NCBI RefSeq assembly: GCF_004361695.1
Contig: NZ_SNVW01000007.1
Location: forward strand, 124,001 to 188,000
Direction of reading: 5' to 3'
DNA length: 64,000 nt
From: Curtobacterium flaccumfaciens
GTDB taxonomy: Bacteria > Actinomycetota > Actinomycetes > Actinomycetales > Microbacteriaceae
A program made the position numbers and the translations under genes. Under the pieces are notes generated by a model. That model was not told the DNA's origin. It made no database searches and saw nothing but the letters and a program-made list of their open reading frames with translations. Below, piece after piece: positions 16,332 through 24,082 of this stretch. How positions within the stretch are numbered: the stretch's first letter is position 1; every line of letters starts with the position of its first letter.

Positions 16332-16990
16332 CCGGCCGGATCCGAGTCGTCCTCGTCGACGACGACCACCTGGTGCGCGCCGGCCTCCGGCTGCTGCTCA
16401 CCGGTGACGACGACGTCGAGGTGGTCGGCGAGGCCGGGGACGGGCTCGAGGCCGCGCACGTCATCGCGACGACGGAGCCCGACGTCGTGCTCATGGACAT
16501 CCGCATGCCGCGGTGCGACGGACTCGTCGCGACCGAGCGGGAGGTGCGCCGTCGCCCGGACCTCGCGGTGCTGGTGCTGACGACGTTCGAGGGCGACGAC
16601 ATGGTCCTCGGGGCGCTGCAGGCCGGGGCGCGGGGGTTCCTGCTCAAGGACACCCCGCCGCACGAACTCGTCGAGGCGGTCCGCACGGTCGCCTCCGGAC
16701 GTTCGATCCTGTCGCCGTCCGTCCTCGACCGGGTCATCGCGTTCGCCGCGCGACCGCGGCCGACGCCCGAGACCGACGGCGCCGAGGAGCGTCGACTGCT
16801 CGCGCTCCTGACCGAGCGTGAGACCGAGGTCGCGCTCGCCGTGGCGGACGGGGCGTCGAACGCGCAGATCGCGGCCGAGCTGTTCGTGGGGCTGGCGACG
16901 GTCAAGACGCACATCGGGCACGTCTACGAGAAGTTCGGGGTCGAGAACCGGGTGCAGCTCGCACTGGTGGTCCACGCCGCCCGGCGCTGA
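16328..16990 (+). CDS. LuxR/NarL-type response regulator
   Basis: The receiver domain starts at IRVVLVDDDHLVRAGLRLLL with the acidic pocket, the phospho-Asp in PDVVLMDIRMPRCDG and the Lys in RGFLLKDTPPHE. The C-terminal LuxR helix-turn-helix includes LTERETEVALAVADGASNAQ and LFVGLATVKTHIGHVYEKFG. I chose the GTG that overlaps the kinase stop (GTGA) as the start; a GTG three codons earlier (16319) is possible. It forms an operon with the kinase gene and presumably controls other genes, because none lies downstream in the same unit. Confidence 0.93.
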   Translation: MTGRIRVVLVDDDHLVRAGLRLLLTGDDDVEVVGEAGDGLEAAHVIATTEPDVVLMDIRMPRCDGLVATEREVRRRPDLAVLVLTTFEGDDMVLGALQAGARGFLLKDTPPHELVEAVRTVASGRSILSPSVLDRVIAFAARPRPTPETDGAEERRLLALLTERETEVALAVADGASNAQIAAELFVGLATVKTHIGHVYEKFGVENRVQLALVVHAARR

Positions 16991-17070
16991 GGTCCGGGGG
17001 CGCTGAGGTCCGGGGCGCTGGGGTCCGGGGGTGGTGAGGTCCGGGGGTGGTGAGGTCCGGGGGGGGCTGA
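16991..17070 (+). repeat. Five tandem copies of a G-rich 15-17 bp unit
   Basis: The unit GGTCCGGGGGTGGTGA repeats five times directly after the response-regulator stop, with unit ends at 17006, 17021, 17037, 17053 and 17070. Each copy carries a run of four to eight G on the plus strand. No coding frame fits it. Confidence 0.85.
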
Positions 17071-17104
17071 GTCGTCGGCCGGACGCGGTCGGCAGGATGG
17101 GGCC

Positions 17105-17941
17105 ATGGCCGAGACGCACGTGAAGACCTTCACCACCCCGCACGAAGCCGCCGCCGAGGCCGCCGGACTGGCCTGGCTGGCCGCGGCGGAAGCGTCGGGC
17201 GGCACGCGGATCGCCCGTGTGCTCGACCGTCCGGCGCCGACCGTCCTCGACCTCGAGCTGATCGACGAGGGCTCCCCCACGGCGCAGCAGGCGGAGCGGT
17301 TCGGCCGGTCGCTCGCACACACCCACGCGGCCGGCGCCGACGGCTGGGGGACGCCCGCCCCGGGCTTCCCGACGGACGGGCCGCTCCGGATGGGCCGCTC
17401 GGGGACGGCGTTCGTCACCGCGGCGGAGGCACCGGCGACGTGGGGCGAGTTCTTCGCCGAGTACCGCATCCGTGACTACGTCCGCCGGATCGTCGACCGC
17501 GGCGGGCCCGACGGCGGCGCCGACCGTGGCTTCGGTCGTGACGAGGTCGCGCTGTTCGACCGGGTCGCGGACCGGGTGCAGGACGGGACGCTCGGGTCGC
17601 CGCAGCCCGCGCTCGTCCGGGATCGCCCGGCGCGACTGCACGGCGACCTCTGGGCGGGGAACGTGCTCTGGCCGGGAGACCACTCCGAGCCGACGGGGGC
17701 GGTGCTCATCGACGCGAACCCGCACGGCGGGCACGCCGAGACCGACCTGGCACTGCTGGCGCTGTTCGGGCTCCCCCGGCTCGAGACCGTGCTGGACGCC
17801 TACGACGCCGAGTCCCGGTTGGCCGACGGATGGCAGGAGCGGGTGGAGCTGCACCAGCTCGCGCCGCTGTTGCTGCACGTGTTCCTGTTCGGCGGGTCGT
17901 ACCGCGGCGCCGCCGTCCGCGCCGCCCGCCGGTACGCCTGA
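17105..17941 (+). CDS. Fructosamine kinase family protein
   Basis: This 278-residue protein belongs to the FN3K/aminoglycoside-phosphotransferase-like kinase fold. The Brenner motif RLHGDLWAGNVLW gives the catalytic Asp (about residue 181), the metal-binding segment is LIDANPHGGHAETDLALLAL, and FVTAAEAPATWGEFFAEYRI is the characteristic lid segment of bacterial fructosamine kinases (YniA-like). These enzymes phosphorylate ketosamines such as ribulosamine and thereby start protein deglycation. The ATG follows a CAGGAT hexamer (17093-17098) by six bases, as at other leaderless starts here. The Gly-rich P-loop of larger kinases is absent, as is usual in the family. Confidence 0.87.
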   Translation: MAETHVKTFTTPHEAAAEAAGLAWLAAAEASGGTRIARVLDRPAPTVLDLELIDEGSPTAQQAERFGRSLAHTHAAGADGWGTPAPGFPTDGPLRMGRSGTAFVTAAEAPATWGEFFAEYRIRDYVRRIVDRGGPDGGADRGFGRDEVALFDRVADRVQDGTLGSPQPALVRDRPARLHGDLWAGNVLWPGDHSEPTGAVLIDANPHGGHAETDLALLALFGLPRLETVLDAYDAESRLADGWQERVELHQLAPLLLHVFLFGGSYRGAAVRAARRYA

Positions 17942-18052
17942 CGGAGGCCCGCCGCGCGTCCCGCCACCGCGTCCCGCGCCGTGCGCCGTGCGCCGTGCGC
18001 CCGAGTCGCCAGCGGACGGCGCATACTGGGCACACCGGACGAGGAGGCCCGC

Positions 18053-18322
18053 ATGCCGAACGACTTCGCACGACTGCCCGGCCGACCACGACCGGAGGAC
18101 CTCGTCGTCGAGGTCCCCGCGTTCGAGGACGACCGGCCGCAGCCCGAGCCCGCACCGCCCGTCGCCGCGCCGGAGCTCGTCGCGGCGACGGAGTTCGCGC
18201 GCAGCTCGCACACGCCACCGACCATCCGTCGGACCCAGATGCGCGCCGGGGCCTGGATCGCAGGTGTCCCGATCGCCGTGCTCGCGATCGTCGCCGTCAT
18301 CCAGATCCTCCTCCCCCGCTGA
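18053..18322 (+). CDS. Small single-pass membrane protein (89 aa, unknown)
   Basis: I recognise no family. The first 60 residues are Pro- and acid-rich and probably disordered (RPEDLVVEVPAFEDDRPQPE). They are followed by a basic stretch and one C-terminal helix, AWIAGVPIAVLAIVAVIQIL, ending LLPR, which is consistent with a tail-anchored topology. A GAGGAGG ribosome-binding site lies at 18041-18047, and a CATACT -10-like element at 18022 would give a short leader. It precedes the glutamate-synthase-like operon but has about 200 bp and a separate promoter between. Confidence 0.65.
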   Translation: MPNDFARLPGRPRPEDLVVEVPAFEDDRPQPEPAPPVAAPELVAATEFARSSHTPPTIRRTQMRAGAWIAGVPIAVLAIVAVIQILLPR

Positions 18323-18378
18323 CGGCGCCGGCCGCCCCCGGCAGCGCTCCCACGCGGACCACGCGCACGGCGGCGGTG

Positions 18379-18408
18379 TTGCGTGCTCGGTATACCAGGC
18401 CGTAGCAT
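18379..18408 (+). promoter_or_regulatory. Sigma-70-like promoter of the gltB-like operon
   Basis: A TTGCGT hexamer (18379-18384) and a TAGCAT hexamer (18403-18408) are separated by 18 bp. Transcription would start near 18415, leaving a leader of about 110 nt before the GTG at 18527. No riboswitch fold was recognised in the leader. Confidence 0.6.
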
Positions 18409-18526
18409 CGCCTCACCGCACCACCACCCCACAGGGCCCGACTGTCACCACCGGTCTGCCCGCGGCGAGCGCTCCATCGATGCAGCCTGGCCGTCCGCTG
18501 CCGGCAACGCCCCACTGGACCCGCCC

Positions 18527-21500
18527 GTGAACCCCACCTCCTTCGGCCTCTACGACCCTGCCCGCGAATCGAGCGACTGCGGCGTCGGTTTCATCACCCG
18601 ACTCGACGGCACGCCGAGCCACGACGTCATCCGCAAGGGCGACGAAGCACTCTGCGCGATCCCCCACCGCGGCGGCAAGTCCGCCGAGGGCGTCGGGGAC
18701 GGCGCCGGCGTGAGCATCGACCTGTCGGTGGAGTTCTTCAGCGCGATCACCGGCGAGGAGTTGCGAGCGGGCCACTTCGGCGTCGCGAACTGCTTCGTCC
18801 CCTCGGGAGACGCCGACCGTGCGGACGCGATCACCGTCGTGACGGAAGCCATCGAGCAGCAGGGCTTCGAGCTCCTGCTCGTCCGCGACGTCCCCGTGGA
18901 CCACTCCGTCGCCCGCCCCGAGGCCGAGCAGTACCAGCTGCCGATCGTGCAGTGGGTCTTCCGCGCGTCCGACGACTGGACGAGGGAGGACGTGGACACC
19001 GCTGCGAACCGCGCCCTGCTCGCCATCGAGGCCGTCTCGTACGGCCAGGCCGCCGCCGACCGCGCCGAGCACGCTGCGCTCTACCCGCTGTCCCTCAGCG
19101 CCCGGACCCAGATCCTCAAGGGCCGGCTCAACTCGGGCGAGGTCATCGGGTACTTCACCGACCTGCGCGACCCCCGGCACTCCGTCCGGACGCTGTACTT
19201 CCACACCCGCTTCTCGACGAACACCGAGCCGCACCCGACGATGGCGCAGCCGTTCCGCCTGATGGCGCACAACGGCGAGCTCAACACGGACCGGAAGAAC
19301 CGGCTGTCCGACGAGGCCCTGGCCCGTGCCCGCACCCGGAGCATCGTCCGTCCGCCCGGGCAGTCCGACTCGAGCCGCCTCGACCAGACCCTGCAGAGCC
19401 GGGTGTTCGACGACGGGCTCGAGATCGTCGAGGCAGTGGTCTCCCTCATGCCGCCGGCGTGGGAGAACGACCGCACGCTGACCCCCGACGTGCGCGACAT
19501 GCTCGAGTACTTCTCGCTCTACGAGGAGAAGAACGACGGCCCGGCCGCCGTGATCTTCAGCGACGGCGACGTCGTCGGCGCCCGCCTCGACCGCCTGGGT
19601 CTCCGCCCGCTGCGCTCGGTGCAGACCGCCGAGTACCTGATGGTGTCGTCCGAGGCCGGTCAGGTCACGTTCGACGCGGACGAGGTCGTGCACCGCGGCC
19701 GCATCGAGGCCGGCGGCATGCTCGTCGTCGACCACCGGACCGGCACGCTCATGCGCACGCGTGAGGTGCTCGAGATGCTGGCCGCGCGGAAGCCGTACGG
19801 TGCGCTGCTCGACGCCGCTCGGGTGAACCTCGACGACCTGCCCGCGCCGGAGTACCACCGCACGACGAGCACCCTCGGCTACGACGGCGACCTGTCGCTG
19901 CAGGGCCGGTACGTGGCGTACTCGCTGAACCAGGAGAGCTTCCGGTTCATGCTCGACCCGATGCTGCAGAACGGGTCCGAGCGGATCTCGGCGATGGGCT
20001 ACGGCAACGCGATCAACGCCCTCAGCGACACCGAGGGCGGCATGGCGAAGTACTTCTCGCAGCGCTTCGCCCAGGTGACGAACCCGCCGCTCGACTCGAT
20101 CCGCGAGGCGGACGGCATGAGCATGCGCGTCGCACTCGGTGCCAAGCCGGACGGCACGGGGACGACCGGTCGTCAGCTCGTCGTGCAGTCGCCCGTGCTC
20201 GGGCACCTCGACATGGTGCGCCTGCGCGACCAGGACATCGTGCCGCTGGAGCGCTTCGACATGCTCTACACGCCGGTGCTCGGGGACGAGCAGGCCAACG
20301 CGGACGCGATGCGCTCCGCCGTCGACGCCCTCTGCGACGCCGTCGAGCAGTTCGCGGCGACCAGCGGTGGCGTCGCCGTGGTCACCGACCGCGAGGTCTC
20401 GTCGACCCGCGCCCCGCTCCCCGTGATCCTCGCCGTGGCCGCCGTGAACCAGCGGCTCATCGAGACCGGCCTGCGGCTGCGGGTCTCCGTCGTCGCGGAG
20501 TCCGGGCAGCTGCCGTCGTCGCACCACGTCGCGACGGCGCTCGGCTTCGGCGCAGCCGCGGTGTACAGCCTGTCCGCGCGTCTGCGTGCGGAGGAGAAGT
20601 ACCCCGCTGCGCCGGCACCCGCCGGCGAGCTGACCGCGACGGACCTGGCGCTCAAGCAGTTCCGGAAGGCGGCCGAGAAGGCCCTCGCGAAGACGATGGG
20701 TCGCGTCGGCCTGTGCACGGCCGAGAGCTACATCGGCGGCGAGTTCTTCGAGCCGAACTACCTCGACACCCGCGACGACCTGTTCGCCCGGGTCTTCCCG
20801 CACATGCAGGCGCCCGTCGGCGGGGTCGGCTTCGCCCGCATCGCGCAGGCGGCGACGGACTGGCACGAGCGCGCCCGCACGGTCGAGTCCGAGGGACAGG
20901 TGCCCCTGCTCGGCCTGTTCAAGGAACGCTCGGACGGCGCCGGGCACTCGTTCGGCGTCGCCAGCGTGCGCGGCTTCGGCGGCATGACCGAGGAGCGTCC
21001 GGCGTTCGAGCGCTCCGGTGACTCGGACGCACTGCGCCTGCTCACGCTCGGGCAGCTCGACGACTCATTCGGCATCACCGACGCCGCGTACCGGAACACC
21101 GGGTACGACCGGCTGAGCGACGCCGAGATCGACGCGCACCGGATCACGCCGGGCTACGTAACGTTCCTGCAGACCACCCACGACGAGCGGTCCCGTCGTC
21201 CCGCCGCGCTCCGCGACGTGCTCGCGCTCCCCGCGGACGTCACGGGCATCGACGAGGCCGAGGACTTCGCCCGCGAGCTCGGCCGCTTCGCCACCACCGG
21301 CAACGCCAGCATCACGGTGCGCGGGCTGTCCGGCTCGCGTCCGTCGGACGAGCAGGACCTGCCGGGAGGCACGGCTCGGTTCCGCCTGGAGCTCACCTCC
21401 ACGGGGACCACGGGTGCACTGCGCCACGCGGCCCTCGCGGACGGGCTCGCGCTGCTGCACCCGGGCCTGGTCGACGTCGACGCCGTCGACGAGACCCAGG

Positions 21501-24082
21501 TGACGCTCCGCGCCACCGGTCCGGCGGTCGACCTGCTCGCCCTGCTCGAGAGCGCCCCGGCGAGCGTCGTGCTCGACGAGGTCCAGCCGGCGCACGAGAT
21601 CACCCGGACCCTGGCGTCCGGCGCGATGAGCCACGGCGCCCTGGTCGCCACCGCGCACGAGGCGGTGGCGCACGGCACGAACATGGTCGGCGGCATGTCG
21701 AACAGCGGCGAGGGCGGCGAACACCACTCCCGCTACGGCACCATCCGCGGCTCGCGCATCAAGCAGTTCGCCTCGGGCCGGTTCGGCATCTGGGCGGGCT
21801 ACCTCGCCGACCCGATGCTCGAGGAGCTCGAGATCAAGATCGGCCAGGGCGCGAAGCCCGGCGAGGGCGGTCAGCTGCCCGCGCCGAAGGTCACGGTGGA
21901 CATCGCCGCGGCCCGTGGTGGCACGCCCGGCGTCGAGCTCATCTCGCCCCCGCCGCACCACGACACGTACTCGATCGAGGACCTCGCGCAGCTCATCCAC
22001 GACTGCAAGGCCGCCCGCGTCCGGGTGATCGTGAAGCTGGTGTCCTCCGAGGGCATCGGCACCATCGCGGTCGGCGTCGCGAAGGCCGGCGCGGACGTCA
22101 TCAACGTCGCGGGCAACACCGGCGGGACCGGGGCCGCGGCGGTCACGAGCCTGAAGTACGCCGGCCGCTCGGCGGAGATCGGCGTGGCCGAGGTCCACCA
22201 GGCCCTCGTCGCGAACGGCCTGCGCTCCAAGGTCACGCTCCGCTGCTCCGGCGCGCACCAGACCGGCAGCGACGTCGTCACGAGCGCCCTGCTCGGCGGC
22301 GACAGCTTCGAGTTCGGCACGACCGCGCTCATGATGCTCGGCTGCGTGATGGCGAAGAACTGCAACGTGAAGTGCCCGGCGGGCCTCACCACGAACGCCG
22401 AGGCGTTCGAGGGCGACCCGCGCGCACTCGCCCAGTACCTGCTCAACATCGCCCACGACGTCCGGCAGATCCTCGCCCGCCTCGGCCTGCGCTCCCTGCG
22501 CGAGGCCCGGGGCCGCACCGACCTGCTGCAGCTCCTCGACCACCCGGCGAGCGTCGGACGGCTCGACGTGCGTGCCCTCCTCGCGCAGGTGCCCGAGAAG
22601 GTCGTCACCGACCCGGAGTACCTGGAGAAGGACTTCCACACCGACGACGCGCTGCTCGAGCGGGTCCGCACGGCCCTGGTCGACCACGCTCAGGAGCACG
22701 TGCTCGTGCACGGCGTGCTGCTCGGCAACGCGGACAAGTCCGTCGGCGGCCAGCTCGGCATCGACCTCGAGCGGCTGCTCAACCACGAGCTCGGCGCGGA
22801 CGACGTCGCCGGGCTCCCCGCCGTGACGACCGACGACCGTGGTCGTCGTCGTCTGGTGGACGGCGCCGTGACGATCCGCACGCAGGGGTCCGCGGGGCAG
22901 TCCTACGGCGTGTTCAACAACGACGGTGTCGTCCTCGAGCACACCGGCACCGCGAACGACGGCGTCGGCAAGAGCCAGAGCGGCGGCCGCATCGTCGTCC
23001 GCGCGCCCGGTGGCGGTAGCGCCGAGCAGGGCGGCAACGTCCTCGTCGGCAACTTCGCCCTGTTCGGCGCCACCGGTGGCCGGACGTTCGTCGAGGGTGA
23101 GGCGGGCGACCGCTTCGCCGTGCGCAACTCCGGGGCGACCGCGGTCGTCGAGGGCGTCGGCGACTTCGGCTGCGAGTACATGACCGGCGGCGCCGTGTTC
23201 AACCTCGGGTCGTTCGGCAAGGGCCTCGGCAACGGCATGTCCGGCGGGTTCCTGTACCAGTACGACCCGTCCGGTCAGGTCGCCGACCGCGCCAGCACGG
23301 ACTCGCTCCTCGTGTTCCCCGTCACCGACACCACCCGGGGCGCCTTCCACGAGGACGCCGCACGGCTGCTCCTCGAGTGGCACCTCGAGGCGACCGGCTC
23401 CGCGCTGGCCGAACGACTGCTCGCCGAGTGGGAGACCACCCGCACGCACGTCTACGTCGGCATGCCCCGAGCGCTCCTGCTCACCCAGGACGCCGGCGAG
23501 ATCCTCGCGGCGGCGACCCGGAACGAGCTGCTCGACGAGCTGGCGACCTCGATCGCGACCGACAAGCTCCGTGCGTTCAAGGTCGACTACCGCGACCAGC
23601 GCGCCGTGCTCGGTGGCCGTGCTCCGTCGCTCGGGGACCAGGGCGACGACATGTTCTCGCTGCTGTCCTCGTACACGGTGCTCGGCGTCGCGCAGGACCT
23701 CGCGCTCGAGCGCGTCCCGGGCGCCGCGGGGCCGAACGACCCGCGGGTGACCGAGGCGGTCAAGAACCTCATCCTCACCGAGGACTTCTTCGTGAAGCAG
23801 CGCGTCGTGAAGTACCTCCGCGGCACGCTGGACCGGTTCGCGGACGACGAGCTCGCGACCCTCATCGCGATCAAGCGCCTCGACGACTACAAGCGCGCGC
23901 TCACGCAGCGGAACAACCGCAGCATGGACGCGCCCGGCACCACCGGGTGGATCATGCACCAGAACGCCAAGAACGACGGCCGCGTCCGCGAGGCCCGCTT
24001 CGACGAGCTGCTCGCGAACGCGGCGCTCGAGGACATCGCCCGCCGCGCACCGCAGGCTCCGACCGAGGTGGTGTCCGCGTGA
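18527..24082 (+). CDS. Glutamate synthase large-subunit-like protein (GltB-like, 1851 aa, extended)
   Basis: The protein carries the domain order of glutamate synthase large subunits. The class II amidotransferase nucleophile is Cys18 (SSDCGVGF), preceded by a 17-residue propeptide-like stretch. The central and FMN-binding synthase domains include SNSGEGGEHHSRYG, GAKPGEGGQLPAPKV and NVAGNTGGTGAAAVTSLKYA. A Cys cluster lies near residues 1273-1283, and a GXGXG beta-helix follows. Two points differ from typical GltB (about 1500 residues). The cluster reads C-x5-C-x3-C (GCVMAKNCNVKC) rather than the usual C-x5-C-x4-C, and a C-terminal extension of more than 100 residues follows the normal end. 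No gltD lies nearby; a CysJ-like diflavin reductase overlaps the stop (GTGA). Glutamine-dependent glutamate synthesis is plausible but unproven. Confidence 0.9.
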   Translation: MNPTSFGLYDPARESSDCGVGFITRLDGTPSHDVIRKGDEALCAIPHRGGKSAEGVGDGAGVSIDLSVEFFSAITGEELRAGHFGVANCFVPSGDADRADAITVVTEAIEQQGFELLLVRDVPVDHSVARPEAEQYQLPIVQWVFRASDDWTREDVDTAANRALLAIEAVSYGQAAADRAEHAALYPLSLSARTQILKGRLNSGEVIGYFTDLRDPRHSVRTLYFHTRFSTNTEPHPTMAQPFRLMAHNGELNTDRKNRLSDEALARARTRSIVRPPGQSDSSRLDQTLQSRVFDDGLEIVEAVVSLMPPAWENDRTLTPDVRDMLEYFSLYEEKNDGPAAVIFSDGDVVGARLDRLGLRPLRSVQTAEYLMVSSEAGQVTFDADEVVHRGRIEAGGMLVVDHRTGTLMRTREVLEMLAARKPYGALLDAARVNLDDLPAPEYHRTTSTLGYDGDLSLQGRYVAYSLNQESFRFMLDPMLQNGSERISAMGYGNAINALSDTEGGMAKYFSQRFAQVTNPPLDSIREADGMSMRVALGAKPDGTGTTGRQLVVQSPVLGHLDMVRLRDQDIVPLERFDMLYTPVLGDEQANADAMRSAVDALCDAVEQFAATSGGVAVVTDREVSSTRAPLPVILAVAAVNQRLIETGLRLRVSVVAESGQLPSSHHVATALGFGAAAVYSLSARLRAEEKYPAAPAPAGELTATDLALKQFRKAAEKALAKTMGRVGLCTAESYIGGEFFEPNYLDTRDDLFARVFPHMQAPVGGVGFARIAQAATDWHERARTVESEGQVPLLGLFKERSDGAGHSFGVASVRGFGGMTEERPAFERSGDSDALRLLTLGQLDDSFGITDAAYRNTGYDRLSDAEIDAHRITPGYVTFLQTTHDERSRRPAALRDVLALPADVTGIDEAEDFARELGRFATTGNASITVRGLSGSRPSDEQDLPGGTARFRLELTSTGTTGALRHAALADGLALLHPGLVDVDAVDETQVTLRATGPAVDLLALLESAPASVVLDEVQPAHEITRTLASGAMSHGALVATAHEAVAHGTNMVGGMSNSGEGGEHHSRYGTIRGSRIKQFASGRFGIWAGYLADPMLEELEIKIGQGAKPGEGGQLPAPKVTVDIAAARGGTPGVELISPPPHHDTYSIEDLAQLIHDCKAARVRVIVKLVSSEGIGTIAVGVAKAGADVINVAGNTGGTGAAAVTSLKYAGRSAEIGVAEVHQALVANGLRSKVTLRCSGAHQTGSDVVTSALLGGDSFEFGTTALMMLGCVMAKNCNVKCPAGLTTNAEAFEGDPRALAQYLLNIAHDVRQILARLGLRSLREARGRTDLLQLLDHPASVGRLDVRALLAQVPEKVVTDPEYLEKDFHTDDALLERVRTALVDHAQEHVLVHGVLLGNADKSVGGQLGIDLERLLNHELGADDVAGLPAVTTDDRGRRRLVDGAVTIRTQGSAGQSYGVFNNDGVVLEHTGTANDGVGKSQSGGRIVVRAPGGGSAEQGGNVLVGNFALFGATGGRTFVEGEAGDRFAVRNSGATAVVEGVGDFGCEYMTGGAVFNLGSFGKGLGNGMSGGFLYQYDPSGQVADRASTDSLLVFPVTDTTRGAFHEDAARLLLEWHLEATGSALAERLLAEWETTRTHVYVGMPRALLLTQDAGEILAAATRNELLDELATSIATDKLRAFKVDYRDQRAVLGGRAPSLGDQGDDMFSLLSSYTVLGVAQDLALERVPGAAGPNDPRVTEAVKNLILTEDFFVKQRVVKYLRGTLDRFADDELATLIAIKRLDDYKRALTQRNNRSMDAPGTTGWIMHQNAKNDGRVREARFDELLANAALEDIARRAPQAPTEVVSA

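Noticed and set aside
16991..17070. CRISPR array
   Set aside because: Units are contiguous with no spacers, only 15-17 bp long, and no cas genes are near.
21065..23959. 964-codon open frame on the minus strand
   Set aside because: It is a shadow of the gltB-like gene. High GC at third positions removes stop codons in the opposite frames; its translation is Val/Arg/Gly-rich and has no recognisable domain.
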